A stretch of DNA of 64,000 nt from DYJB01 sp963777165. Lineage in GTDB: Bacteria; Chloroflexota; Anaerolineae; Anaerolineales; E44-bin32. The stretch lies in contig CAVZPO010000006.1 of assembly GCA_963777165.1 (NCBI GenBank), positions 1-64,000 of the forward strand. The letters are read 5' to 3'. Position 1 is the first letter of the stretch. Each line of letters starts with the position of its first letter. The notes under the pieces were generated by a model that saw nothing but the letters and a program-made list of their open reading frames with translations, did no database searches and was not told the DNA's origin. A program made the translations under genes and the position numbers. Shown piece by piece: positions 25,667 through 35,251 of this stretch.

Positions 25667-26941
25667 TCAGGCGGCCGCATCGACCCCGCGGGCAGGGAGC
25701 GGGGCGTCCGGACGCCGGATCAGCCGGCGCCAGGTGAACGCCACGACCCAGACCATGACCAGTGAGCTGAACACGCCAGGCGCCCACGCCCCAACTTGCT
25801 GCAGCAGCAGGCCTCCGGCCGAGGGCGAGACGACGCGCGTCAGGCTCTCCAGCGACGCCGCAAGCCCGAGCGCTCCGCCCACCTCTTCCGGGTAAACCGC
25901 CTTGCTCAGCGCGCTGCTGAGCACCGTGTTGAGCGTGCCCGTGGCCGCCGCCAACGGCGTGAGCACGACGAGCAACATAGCGACCGAGGGCACAAACGCC
26001 CAGGCGAGGAGCGAAACCGCCAGCACCCCGGTCGCGACAAGGATGATCCAGCGCTCCGCGTAGCGCTTGCTCAGCCAGCCGACGCCCACGCCTTGGACCA
26101 GGACGGCCAGGATGCCGACATACGCCAGGACGTAGCCGGTCGATTGAGCCGTCAACCCCAGACGAGACTGGGCGAACAGGGCGAAGATCGTCTGGAACAT
26201 CGACGACGCCAGACCGAAGAACAACCGAATGTGAAGGAGCGGGCCGACTCGCGGGCGCCGCAGCGCCTGCAGCATCGCCCCGAGCGTGAAGGGAGGCTTG
26301 ACTCGCGCCGCCATCGCTTCGCGCCGCTCGATCGTCAGGGACTCGGGCAGCCAGGCGAACACAGCCAGCAGGTTGAGGAACGACAGGCCGGCCGCCACGA
26401 GGGCCGGGACGGCGAAGCCGAATACGCTCAGCGTTCCGCCCACCGCCGGGCCGATGATGAAACCCAGGCCGAATGCGGCGCCGATCAGCCCTAACCCTCG
26501 AGCCCGGTTCGAGGCGTCGGTGACATCGGTGATGTACGCCTGGGCGACCGAGATATTGCCGCCCGTCATTCCATCCAGGAACCGGCTGGCAAACATGATC
26601 GCCAGGGTCAGCCCTGAGGCCAAAGCGGGGTCACCGGGCTTCCACCAACCGGCCAGCAGCGTGCCCAGGGCCGGAGCGAAACCAAGGATCAGGAAGCCGA
26701 CAAAGGTCCCGGCCAGGCTGACGAGCAGAACGGGCCGCCGACCGAAACGGTCGGACATCCGGCCCAGGATCGGAGCGCCGATGAATTGCGCCGCGGCATA
26801 GGCCGCCACCAGCAGCCCGATCAGGGTCGCCGATGCGCCGTACTGCTCGGCATAGAACGGCAGCAGCGGCAGGATCAGGCCGAAGCCAAGCAGATCGATG
26901 AAGACGATAACGAAGATGGTGAGCAAGGAGCGACGCTGCAT
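25667..26941 (-). CDS. MFS drug efflux transporter (TetA/MdtG-like)
   Basis: 424 residues and twelve membrane segments. It starts with IFVIVFIDLLGFGLILPLLP and has the helix 2-3 loop GRMSDRFGRRPVLL and a helix 5 region typical of proton-coupled drug antiporters. Substrate not determinable. It stands alone. Confidence 0.88.
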   Translation of the reverse strand: MQRRSLLTIFVIVFIDLLGFGLILPLLPFYAEQYGASATLIGLLVAAYAAAQFIGAPILGRMSDRFGRRPVLLVSLAGTFVGFLILGFAPALGTLLAGWWKPGDPALASGLTLAIMFASRFLDGMTGGNISVAQAYITDVTDASNRARGLGLIGAAFGLGFIIGPAVGGTLSVFGFAVPALVAAGLSFLNLLAVFAWLPESLTIERREAMAARVKPPFTLGAMLQALRRPRVGPLLHIRLFFGLASSMFQTIFALFAQSRLGLTAQSTGYVLAYVGILAVLVQGVGVGWLSKRYAERWIILVATGVLAVSLLAWAFVPSVAMLLVVLTPLAAATGTLNTVLSSALSKAVYPEEVGGALGLAASLESLTRVVSPSAGGLLLQQVGAWAPGVFSSLVMVWVVAFTWRRLIRRPDAPLPARGVDAAA

Positions 26942-27084
26942 CGGAATCTATACCTTCAGGTTGGGGTGGCGTCGATCGCGCACCGAATGAATCGCCAACT
27001 CGCGGCTGCCCGGCCGGATCACCGGAGCCGTTACCATTCTACGTGCCTTCCCGACCATCGGTTTCCTCCTCAGGCGCGCCATCG

Positions 27085-27963
27085 TCATCCCCGCTGCTCC
27101 GGCGAGCCGAACGGTTCAGGCTCCACGGGAACGACCTGGATGTCCAGCGTCTCCACGCGGCCGATGGCCCGGTGAACGAGCTCCCGCAGCGAACCGGCGA
27201 GCATCGCCGCCGGGCCCATCACCTGCACCGTCAGACCCGTCTTCCCATCCGTGGCCGCACTCGCCAACCAGACGGCCCTGCGCGCCGCGATCTCCGGCGG
27301 CTGTGACCACATGCGCAGCACCGTCTGATACGCGCCGCCCAGCCGGTCGGTATGGCCGACATACACCTCGGGGCGCGTGAGCATCTCGGTGCGCATCATG
27401 CCCGGGGACAGGGCAAAGATCCCGACGCCGCTCCCGGCATACTCCTCGGCCAGAGCCATGGTGAACGATCGGACCCAGGCCTTGCTGGCACTGTAGGCAT
27501 TCTGCAGCGGGGCGGGGGAGCGGGCGCCGCGTCCCAGCACGTTGATCAGTTTGCCCTTGCGGCGCGGCAGGAAATGCTCGAGGGCGGCACGCGCCCCGTA
27601 GTACAGACCCAGGACGTTGGTGCGCACAATGCGCTCGAATTCATCTGGCGGGGCGGCGAAGGTCGGGCCGTAGGGGGCCGTGACGCCGGCGTTGTTCACC
27701 CAAACGTCGAAGCGTCCATGCTTCTGCAAGGCAAAGGCCGCCAGCGTCTGCACCTGAGCCGCCTCGGCCACGTCGCAGCGCACGCCCGACGCCCGCGCCC
27801 CGCCGGCGGCCAACCCGGCCACGGCGCTCTCCACCGCGAGTGCCGAGCGGCCGGCGATCACCACCGCCGCTCCCTCCGCGGCGAAGGCCTCGGCCATCGC
27901 CAACCCGAAACCGCGTGTCCCGCCCGTGATAACGGCGACTTTGCCACGTAATCTTTCGCTCAT
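27085..27963 (-). CDS. Short-chain dehydrogenase/reductase
   Basis: 292 residues from the ATG at 27963, which overlaps the stop of the upstream membrane-protein gene by four bases (ATGA). Classical SDR motifs: TGGTRGFGLAMA (cofactor loop), NNAGV, and active site YSASK. A tail of about 45 residues after the SDR core (VETLDIQVVPVEPEPFG) is not typical. It is the second gene of a two-gene operon whose promoter matches that of the heliorhodopsin gene. Confidence 0.88.
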   Translation of the reverse strand: MSERLRGKVAVITGGTRGFGLAMAEAFAAEGAAVVIAGRSALAVESAVAGLAAGGARASGVRCDVAEAAQVQTLAAFALQKHGRFDVWVNNAGVTAPYGPTFAAPPDEFERIVRTNVLGLYYGARAALEHFLPRRKGKLINVLGRGARSPAPLQNAYSASKAWVRSFTMALAEEYAGSGVGIFALSPGMMRTEMLTRPEVYVGHTDRLGGAYQTVLRMWSQPPEIAARRAVWLASAATDGKTGLTVQVMGPAAMLAGSLRELVHRAIGRVETLDIQVVPVEPEPFGSPEQRG

Positions 27964-28994
27964 GCACCGGCTCCTTGCTCTGACGGCATCTGCCGCCCGC
28001 GCACCCGCCGGGCGACCCACAGCCCGGCGCCAAACAATCCGGCCAGGAGGAACACGGCCAGATAGTCGATCAGCGGGATGCGCACGATCTCGTTCAACTG
28101 CGCCCAGCCGCGCTCGGAGTAGATCCACAGCACCGAACCGGAGAACGCGGCGAAGATGGCCAGCCGCGCCCGGCGGGTGAGCCCCAGCCCGTACATCTGC
28201 GTGATGACGAAGATCCCGGTGAACCCGAACAGGAACATCGGCCACAGCCCGGCGCCTTGCGCCACGGCGACCAGCGTGCCGTGCACCGCCACCAACCCCT
28301 CCTGAACGAAAGTCCAGGTCCGGTTGACGTGCACGCGGGTGAAGAACAGGCTGCCTTGCAGGAGCAGCAGGAACATGTAGATGAAGCCGATCAGGTGCCC
28401 GGGGGTCGAGACCATCGGGTGGAACCAGAAGGTGTACACCGTCGCCCAGGCGAAGAAGTAGCCGTGATACTTACGGGCGAAATCGGTGATCTCCTTGCCG
28501 ATCGGCGCCTTGCGTCCGAAGAACAGGCCTCTGCGCGGGTTCTCCATCAAGAGCACCCATACCAGCAGCACGATCACCGAGCCTTGCGAGGAGAAGATCG
28601 AGACGTCCTGCGCCAGGCCGTCGTAGAACACGTGCGTCTGGACAAAGTGCAGCAGGATGAATAGCGCATTGACCCCCAGCGCCAGCACGTTGAACCTGTG
28701 CAGCCCGGTCGTGGTGGACGGGCGGGTCTTCTGGGCGTATGCGATCAGGACCCACAGCGCCACCTGGTGGCCAAGGTAGAGGGACCAGACCGAGGCACGC
28801 GTCCATAACGTTGGTTCGGGGAGCTTCCACAAGTACCACGCCGCACCCTGATCGGGCAGCAGCTGGACGGCGTCGAGGCGGGGCCCGGCCCAGGCGATCA
28901 GGGCAGTGAATGCCAGGCTGAAAGCGATACCGAGCCACAAAGCGCGCGCAGCGCTCATGGGTCTCGTCGGATCGATGGCGGTCTTCTCGGTCAC
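27960..28994 (-). CDS. Uncharacterised multi-pass membrane protein in the light-regulator-type regulon
   Basis: About 344 residues from GTG 28994, which has AGAGGG upstream. The ATG at 29045 overlaps the promoter spacer and is upstream of the expected transcript start, so it cannot be the start. There are nine or ten hydrophobic helices. Polar or aromatic residues inside helices include WSLYLGHQVALW, LLHFVQTHVF and TVYTFWFHPMVSTPGH, with several His that could bind metal or haem. I recognise no family. Coupled to the SDR gene by a four-base overlap. Confidence 0.7.
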   Translation of the reverse strand: MTEKTAIDPTRPMSAARALWLGIAFSLAFTALIAWAGPRLDAVQLLPDQGAAWYLWKLPEPTLWTRASVWSLYLGHQVALWVLIAYAQKTRPSTTTGLHRFNVLALGVNALFILLHFVQTHVFYDGLAQDVSIFSSQGSVIVLLVWVLLMENPRRGLFFGRKAPIGKEITDFARKYHGYFFAWATVYTFWFHPMVSTPGHLIGFIYMFLLLLQGSLFFTRVHVNRTWTFVQEGLVAVHGTLVAVAQGAGLWPMFLFGFTGIFVITQMYGLGLTRRARLAIFAAFSGSVLWIYSERGWAQLNEIVRIPLIDYLAVFLLAGLFGAGLWVARRVRGRQMPSEQGAGA

Positions 28995-29025
28995 TTGTCC
29001 CTCTTCATTCCAGAGATAATGACCG

Positions 29026-29055
29026 ATATTACCCTGATTGTCCATATTTTGTCAA
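29026..29055 (-). promoter_or_regulatory. CarH/LitR-type promoter-operator of the membrane protein-SDR operon
   Basis: On the minus strand, TTGACA (29050-29055), an 18-base spacer, then TAATAT (29026-29031). TnnACA half-sites TTGACA and TGGACA (29039-29044) are 11 bp apart. An AGATTT block one further turn upstream is shared with the heliorhodopsin promoter. Confidence 0.7.
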
Positions 29056-29082
29056 TAACAAATCTGGATTGTCTCGGCTCAA

Positions 29083-29118
29083 GGCAAGGCCGGGGGAGCC
29101 GCCTCCCCCGGCCTTGCC
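29083..29118 (-). terminator. Strong hairpin terminator after the DUF4013 gene
   Basis: A perfect 16-bp stem (29083-29098 with 29103-29118) around a 4-base loop, followed on the minus strand by TTGAG. It lies between the DUF4013 stop and the next promoter and would insulate the two. Confidence 0.75.
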
Positions 29119-29138
29119 CTTCGCCTCTTCCGAGCAGC

Positions 29139-29900
29139 CTAGATTCGCTTGCGGAGTGTTTCGGTTCCGTCGCGGTAGGCTTCCCCGAAGAGCGCCGCGC
29201 CGACGAGCATTGCGTACACGCCGGCGGGCACGAAAACGAGGAAGGCCAGGCAAAGCAGGACCATGGTCGAGTACAGGATCATGGAGGCCATGTAGGCAAT
29301 CCCCAGGAGCCCGATGACCACGACGAAGGCAATGAAGTAGCCGAGCTTATTGGCCGAGAGGATGCGCCACCACTCCCGGATGCGGAAGGCAGCCGAGAAC
29401 TTATCCTCGGCCGCGAAGTGAGAAACGCAAGCGGGCAGCGGGATGAGCCCCAGCGCGAGCAGAACCGACCCGATGAACATGGACAGGAACAGTACCAGCA
29501 TCGCCACGAAGACAAGCAGGATCGCAGGATCACTGACGCTGGCCTCCGTGCTGGTGGCGATCGAGAAGGGGATGATGGCGCCGAAGTAGGCGGCGAGACC
29601 CAGGAGGAAGACAACCAGGGCGGGCAGGGTGAAGACGAGCTGGATGATGAATCCTCGGAAGCCGAGGCTGAGCATGGAGGGCCAATCGTCCCAGGCCGGC
29701 ATCGACGGCGCCTCGCCCTTTGCGGTGCGCTGGAGGATTCGCAGGGCATACCCGTAGACGAGGAGCCCGGGGATGATGGGGAAGAAGTACCCGACGAACA
29801 TCAGCGCGCACCCCAGGGCGAACCGTGAGCGTGACTCGCGGTCTTGGAAGGGAAATCGGAAGTACTGCTTCAGCTCGGACGTCGCTCCGTAGATGTTCAT
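29139..29900 (-). CDS. DUF4013 membrane protein
   Basis: 253 residues with six hydrophobic segments. DUF4013 pattern: an N-terminal Phe-rich start (YFRFPFQDRESRSRFALGC), GLLVYGYALRILQRTAKGE, MPAWDDWPSMLSLGF and a C-terminal GEAYRDG. Function unknown. Confidence 0.8.
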   Translation of the reverse strand: MNIYGATSELKQYFRFPFQDRESRSRFALGCALMFVGYFFPIIPGLLVYGYALRILQRTAKGEAPSMPAWDDWPSMLSLGFRGFIIQLVFTLPALVVFLLGLAAYFGAIIPFSIATSTEASVSDPAILLVFVAMLVLFLSMFIGSVLLALGLIPLPACVSHFAAEDKFSAAFRIREWWRILSANKLGYFIAFVVVIGLLGIAYMASMILYSTMVLLCLAFLVFVPAGVYAMLVGAALFGEAYRDGTETLRKRI

Positions 29901-30097
29901 GGCTCAACCCTCCTGGCCTGCGCCGCTGCCCTCGACTCCGCCGCGGCGAGACCGCCTTCCCCTCGACGGGCTTGGCCCATAGTCCCCGACGGAGGCAGGC
30001 GAGCTCCCCAGGATTTTGCACCGGGCCGGCGGGCCAGGCGTACCGCCCCATCACCCTGCCCGCCGAGTCGGCTCCATCGAGTTGATCATATGAAAGG

Positions 30098-31328
30098 GCT
30101 GCACCTTCCGCTATCCTCGTCGCAGTTTGGCTTCCGACGCGCTCTCAGACAGAGAAAGGTGCAGCTACCATGAATTATAGGATCGGATGCGACGCTCACA
30201 AGCACTACTCTCAGTTCGCTGTTCTCGATCAGGATGGGCAACTCCGCCAGCAGACCCGGGTTGATCACGAGCCCGGCGCCATCCAAGCATTCCTGGAGAG
30301 CATGCCGGAGGGTACACCCGTCGCTCTGGAGACTGTCGGCAACTGGTACTGGATTGCCGACGAGATCGAAGCCGCCGGCTGCTTGCCTCTCCTGACGCAC
30401 GCTGCCAAGGCCAAGGTCATGATGGGCAACGTCAACAAGACCGATAAGCTCGACGCCAAGGGCCTGGCCAAGCTCCTCCACCTGGACAGCCTGCCCACCG
30501 TCTGGCTCCCGTCCGGGGAGATCCGCGACGAGAGGGAGCTCCACCGGACCCGCATGGCCCTCTCCAAGCTCCGCACCGCCCTCAAGAACCGCATCCACGC
30601 TACGCTGGCCAAGTACGGAATCACCACCACTGAACACAGCGACATCTTCGCCGGAGCAGGCCGGGCCTGGCTCAAGACAACCCTTTCCCGGCTTCCCCCG
30701 GAGACGCGCCGATGTGTCACCCAGGAGATCGAAGCCCTCGACGGCCTGCAGCTCCAGATCGCTCAGCTCGAAGAGCGCATTCGAGAGCGCATCGCGCTGA
30801 CCCCCTCCATCCAGCTGCTCAAAAGCCTTCCCGGCGTCGGGGACATCCTGGGCATCGTCATCGATCGGGAGATCGGCTCCATCGATCGCTTCTACACGTC
30901 AGGTCGGTTCACCAGCTATGCCGGCCTTGTCCCCACCGTCCACGCCTCCGGTGGGAAGACCCGCTTCGGCCACATGCGCAAACCCTCCAATCAGTACCTG
31001 AAGTGGGCCTTCATCGAAGCGGCCAATGTCGTCGTCCGCCATCGGCACCACCCCGCCTGGAAGACCAAGTACGTCTGCCAGGTCTACGACCAGGTGTGTC
31101 AGCGCAAAGGCCATTCCATCGCCGTCGGCGCTGTGGCCCGCCATCTCGCGGAGGCTGCCTTCTGGATACTGAAGAGACAACAACCCTACCGGCCGCCTGC
31201 CAACCGGCAGGCCTCTCCCAAGCAGGTGCAAGGGCGCGCCGAACTTGTATCCACTTGAGGTACGTGAGTTGATTGCCTAGCACCTGCTGGACTTGCTCAT
31301 GCCGCTAGACGGCGGGACAAGGTCCCGC
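30098..31328 (+). mobile_element. IS110-family insertion sequence, ends not exactly defined
   Basis: A single DEDD transposase gene flanked by non-coding sequence. Upstream, GCTGCACCTT (30098-30107) and AAGGTGCAGC (30156-30165) are perfect 10-base inverted arms 48 bases apart, ending just before the transposase start. Downstream, GCGGGAC and GTCCCGC form a 7-bp hairpin (31312-31328). IS110 elements lack long terminal repeats and carry a bridge RNA in a non-coding end, so either structured end may encode it. The true ends need comparison with another copy. Confidence 0.55.
30170..31258 (+). CDS. IS110-family transposase
   Basis: 362 residues. The N-terminal DEDD domain has Asp in GCDAHKHYSQFAVLD, Glu in ALETVGNWYW and Asp pair in NKTDKLDAKGLAKLL. 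The C-terminal Tnp_20 domain has LKSLPGVGDILGIVI, FTSYAGLVPT and KTRFGHMRKPSNQYLKWAF. The DEDD set and the C-terminal Ser-containing region look intact and the length is normal, so it may be active. The perfect inverted arms just upstream could hide its ribosome site (GAGAAAGG) in read-through transcripts. Confidence 0.92.
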   Translation: MNYRIGCDAHKHYSQFAVLDQDGQLRQQTRVDHEPGAIQAFLESMPEGTPVALETVGNWYWIADEIEAAGCLPLLTHAAKAKVMMGNVNKTDKLDAKGLAKLLHLDSLPTVWLPSGEIRDERELHRTRMALSKLRTALKNRIHATLAKYGITTTEHSDIFAGAGRAWLKTTLSRLPPETRRCVTQEIEALDGLQLQIAQLEERIRERIALTPSIQLLKSLPGVGDILGIVIDREIGSIDRFYTSGRFTSYAGLVPTVHASGGKTRFGHMRKPSNQYLKWAFIEAANVVVRHRHHPAWKTKYVCQVYDQVCQRKGHSIAVGAVARHLAEAAFWILKRQQPYRPPANRQASPKQVQGRAELVST

Positions 31329-31448
31329 GTAGTGGGCGGGATAGATGTTTCCGGGGGAACCGGCTTCGAGCGGGGTGGATCTGAGGATCTTACGGCCTGC
31401 CGCGCCTTGACAGCAGCACTTTCATAGATGTTGGGCCGCCAGAAAGAT

Positions 31449-33074
31449 CTATTGGCCTTTGCACCCTTCGCGTAACAACTGGATGGCCTGTTCCGCTTTG
31501 GGCGACACGATCGCCGTGATACGCATGTGCGCCTCCAGACGCGTATGTGCGGTGGGAACGAGTTCTCGGCCACCCTCTACGCAGCGGACGAGGACACAGC
31601 CCGGGGGCAGCCCCAGCTCCCACACTTCCTTTCCCACGTACCTTGCTCCTTGCTGGATTTCGAAGTCGGCGACGATAGGTTCCTTGAGATGGATCTGTAG
31701 ACCTTCCTGCACCAGATCGCGCTCCAAGAGAGCCTCGTAGATCGGCAGGTCCTTGAGGAGCTCTGCGACCGCATATGCGAAGAAGCAACTGACGAGTAAC
31801 GGGAGCATCTGCTGATAGCTGCCCGTCATCTCGACGATCAGCATGATTCCGGTGAGGGGTGCTCTCACTACGGCCACAAAGTAGGCAGCCATGCCGACAA
31901 CCGCGAAGACTGCAGGTTGAGGTGCCAATCCCGGAACGATGGTCTGAAGAATCTGGCCTATCGCGAGTCCCATCAATGCGCCCAGTACGAGCAAAGGCGC
32001 AAAGATGCCGCCCGAAGCGCCGGTGCCGTAGCTTGACGTTGTGAGGACAAAGCGGGCGGCGAAGAGGATGGGAATGGCTGCGAGTGTCAACTGCCCTGCG
32101 AGGGCCTGCTCTGCGAGGTTGTGCCCGCTGCCCACGAGCGAAGGGCCGAACCAGGCGACTAGTCCAACCCCGCCTCCAACAGCAGTCGCAAGCGCGATGC
32201 TCCAACGACCTCGCACCTTCGAGAAGAGATCCAGCGTGCCAAGGAGGCCCCGATTGAAGGCGACCGCGAGGAGGCCGGCGACTATGCCCAGGAGGGCGAA
32301 CCCTGGCAACGACGTAATAGGTGGAGCCGGGTAGTTGGGTACAGTGAAGACTGGGAATGCGCCAGAGACTAGGCGGGCCGGAATGTCGGCCATCACGGCG
32401 GCGACAAAGGCGGCCCCAAAGACCATTGGATGGAAGTCCCGGCGGACTTCCTCCAGAACGAAGATAAGACCGGAGAGAGGCGCGTTGAACGCCGCCGCCA
32501 GGCCTGCGCCAGCTCCTGCCGCGATTAGGGTGCGTCTTTCACGGGGTGACGATTTGACCCAGCGCGAGATGGCGTCGCCGACGGCCCCTCCCATCTGGAC
32601 CGTTGGGCCTTCACGGCCCAGTGTGAGGCCACCTCCAATTGCCGCGACACCGGCCAAGAATTTAATGGGAAGGACTCTTCTCCATGCGAGTGTTCGAAAG
32701 CGATGGAGAACTGCCTTGAGATGTGGGACGCCGCTTCCTCTTGTTTCTGGAGCGTAGCGACTGACCAGCAGAACTGACGCAGTTGCTCCGAAGGCACTGA
32801 AGAGTACTGGCAGGATCCATCCCCATGCAGGGAAGCCCTTTGCCCAGCCAATCAGCTCGTTTCGCAGGGCGTCCATGCCCGCAAGTGCGGTCCTGAACAG
32901 AACAGCAGTAAGGCCCGCTCCTAGACCAACCAGTGCCGCGCGTGGGAAGACGCGCCGGCGTTGCTCGCGGACTTCAAAGTACTCTTGGATCTCAGATTCC
33001 GGGCTTGCCGGAAAAGTCGCAAGGGGTTCTTGGTCGGGGAGTTGGTCGCGATCACCGACGGACATATCCCTCAT
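31449..33074 (-). CDS. ClC-type chloride channel/antiporter with TrkA-C domain
   Basis: 541 residues. ClC selectivity motifs: GSGVPHL, GREGPTVQ (with the gating Glu) and GASGGIFAP. Ten or more membrane helices lie at about 45-440. The last 80 residues carry a TrkA-C-like domain (LGLPPGCVLVRCVEGG, VPTAHTRLEAHMRITAIVS), a likely ligand or nucleotide sensor. It moves chloride, possibly in exchange for protons. Confidence 0.9.
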   Translation of the reverse strand: MRDMSVGDRDQLPDQEPLATFPASPESEIQEYFEVREQRRRVFPRAALVGLGAGLTAVLFRTALAGMDALRNELIGWAKGFPAWGWILPVLFSAFGATASVLLVSRYAPETRGSGVPHLKAVLHRFRTLAWRRVLPIKFLAGVAAIGGGLTLGREGPTVQMGGAVGDAISRWVKSSPRERRTLIAAGAGAGLAAAFNAPLSGLIFVLEEVRRDFHPMVFGAAFVAAVMADIPARLVSGAFPVFTVPNYPAPPITSLPGFALLGIVAGLLAVAFNRGLLGTLDLFSKVRGRWSIALATAVGGGVGLVAWFGPSLVGSGHNLAEQALAGQLTLAAIPILFAARFVLTTSSYGTGASGGIFAPLLVLGALMGLAIGQILQTIVPGLAPQPAVFAVVGMAAYFVAVVRAPLTGIMLIVEMTGSYQQMLPLLVSCFFAYAVAELLKDLPIYEALLERDLVQEGLQIHLKEPIVADFEIQQGARYVGKEVWELGLPPGCVLVRCVEGGRELVPTAHTRLEAHMRITAIVSPKAEQAIQLLREGCKGQ

Positions 33075-33302
33075 ATCTTACCCGACTGGCGGGCCAACGG
33101 CCTCGAGATGAGCCGCCCGGCGGAAGCGGTCAGGATTTCTAGGACTCTACGCCCGGCAGGCAGGCGATTCAAGCATGCCTGAAAGCGTCGCCCGCCGGCC
33201 GAAGGTCCCCGGCGTTCTCCTCGGGGGGTCAGTCGTAGATCCTGGTGATCTCCCAGGGCTTCAGCGAATTGTTGGGCAGACGGAATGGTCCGAGCGACCC
33301 AG

Positions 33303-33830
33303 TCAGCCCTCGAACAACGACCAGCAGTTCTCATTTCGCAACCGCTGGTCGTCGAGCACGAGCTCTCGGATCTCACTAGGAAGCTGCACACGCTGCCACA
33401 GGCACTCCAGGCGACCAGCCTTCTCATGCTCATCTTTGGGAGCGGCCGCACGTGCGGCCCTGATCGCATAGGCCGCTGCACCCAATTCGTGAGCTGCCAC
33501 ATGCGCCACGGCCGCGGCGTGGGCGGCCGCGCGAGCCGTCTCCTTCGCGGCGCCGAACGCCTCTCTCGCTGCAGCGTGTGCCGCAAAGGCGGCAGCCCGG
33601 GCTTGAGTCATCGTGATCTCACCGCGCGCCCAAGCGCGCGCCTGTTCGATCGCTCGGCGCGGACGGTCGTCACTGGGTTGCGTGTCCTCGAAGAGGTGCA
33701 GTACGTGCTGCGCGCAATCTGCCGCCCATACTGCAAGAAGGTGATGATGGGCATCCTGTAGCGTGCCTCCGCGGCGCACGGTGACCAGCCTGGGGTCACG
33801 CCTCTCGCTTAGAATGATCCGTCTGCCCAT
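33303..33830 (-). CDS. Imm5-like putative immunity protein
   Basis: 175 residues from the ATG at 33830. Starts RRIILSERRDPRLVTVRRGG, then LQDAHHHLLAVWAADCAQHVL and a long Ala/His-rich helical stretch with repeated AAHAAAREA, AHAAAVAHVAAH patterns, ending EIRELVLDDQRLRNENCW. This matches the Imm5-like family sometimes found with polymorphic toxins. No toxin gene is adjacent. Function inferred only from family resemblance. Confidence 0.65.
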   Translation of the reverse strand: MGRRIILSERRDPRLVTVRRGGTLQDAHHHLLAVWAADCAQHVLHLFEDTQPSDDRPRRAIEQARAWARGEITMTQARAAAFAAHAAAREAFGAAKETARAAAHAAAVAHVAAHELGAAAYAIRAARAAAPKDEHEKAGRLECLWQRVQLPSEIRELVLDDQRLRNENCWSLFEG

Positions 33831-34087
33831 CCGCGCCTCGTCTGCCCAACACGTGATTCTACGTTCCCCTCCAGACGGGGCGAATCGCCGGTGGCAATGG
33901 CCGCCTAGCGCCCTCGGGAGGACGATTCGAGGGCAGGTGCGATGGATTTGCCGGAGTGTGGTCCTGCCGGCCAAAGTCTAGTCCGGGGCCGATTCGAGAG
34001 CAAACTCACCATGTTGCATTGCGTTATGCCGTTCCACGGGGCACAACGGTGCTTCGCCCCTACGGTAGGCAATTGGATGCGTCTTCC

Positions 34088-35096
34088 TCAGCCGGTTGAT
34101 GTGGATTCACTGCCCCGCGCCCAGGCGATGCGGGCATCGACGCGGCGCACCAGCCGGTAGCCCACGGGGCGGAAGCCGAACCGCGGCAGGCTGCGCGCCA
34201 CGCCGCGATTGGCGCTGCGCCAGTCGGTCTCACAGTAGTCGTAACCGGCGGCGCGCGCCTGCGCCAACCCGTGCCGGGTCAAGCACGGATTGGATCCCCT
34301 TGCCGCGCTCCTCGGGGAGGGTCGAGAAGACGCTGAGGGTCACCGACTTCTCGGGCACGAGCACCTCGTCGGGTTCATCCGGTTCCCAGTAGCCCTGGAT
34401 CGCCACGACGCGGCGATCGATCTCCGCCATCCACACCGTGACGGTCGGGTCGGTGGCGAGCTCGGCGTACCCGGCGCGGATCACGGGGGCGGCTTCCGGG
34501 AGGGTGATGCCCCACACCGGAGCCTTCACCAACTCGCGCCAGATCAACTCGGAGAAGCCGGCCAGGACGCCTGCATCCTCCGGACCTGCGCGGCGGATCG
34601 TCAGCCCCGGCGGAGGCGGCGGGGAGGGCTTCAGCTCGCGCAGATCGGCGAGCGCCTGCACTTGTTCGATCCCGAAGCTCAACGCGAACCAGGCCTGCAC
34701 GATCGCCGGTTCCGCAAGGGGGGTCATGGCGAAGTGAAAGAAGACGCCGTCGCGCACCCACGCTTCGCCGAGGGCGGCGTACAGGTCGGCCACCACAGAG
34801 GGGTCAACCCCTTCCGCGAGCGCCAGGCCGGGGCTGTGCACCCATGCGTTGCGGCCCCACACCGGTTCGGGCTTCGGCGAACCGATCATGTAAGCCAGCA
34901 GCCGATCGCCCTCGAAGGCTACGACCCCGGTCGACTCCGGTTTCGACCAAAGCGCGGCCAGGCCGGCCTGGGCTGCAGCCGGCGCCTCATACCGTCCCGG
35001 CAGCGCGGGATCGACCTGACGCAGTCGTGCCTGCCGTGCCGCCAGCAGCGCCGCCGCCTGGGGAATCAGATCTTCGGAGAAGGGACGGATCTCCAT
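34088..35096 (-). CDS. Tandem GNAT acetyltransferase, frameshifted near the C-terminus
   Basis: From the ATG at 35096 (MEIRPFSEDLIPQAAALL) the frame runs through a first GNAT-like half and into a second (LTIRRAGPEDAGVLAGFSELIW) up to LPEERGKGIQSVL near 34280, then shifts. The remaining GNAT core (TRHGLAQARAAGYDY, TDWRSANRGVARSLPRFGF) continues in another frame to the stop at 34088. Removing one G near 34280 restores it, giving a protein of about 335 residues with the acetyl-CoA loop ERGKGIQ. Probably a sequence error. Confidence 0.72.
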
Positions 35097-35251
35097 TTGC
35101 GAACTCGCGATACCCAGCCACGACCTAGTCCCTCCAGAGTGGAATACCCGCGACGTCGCTGCCATGGACGGGAGGGCCAGCATGTGGACCGCGGCAGCGC
35201 GTGCCGGCGCAGTGTATCAGCCGACAGCGCACCGGGCGAAGGACGAGTGTC

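Noticed and set aside
33303..33830. Toxin-immunity island
   Set aside because: The immunity-like protein stands alone; no toxin or secretion gene adjoins it.
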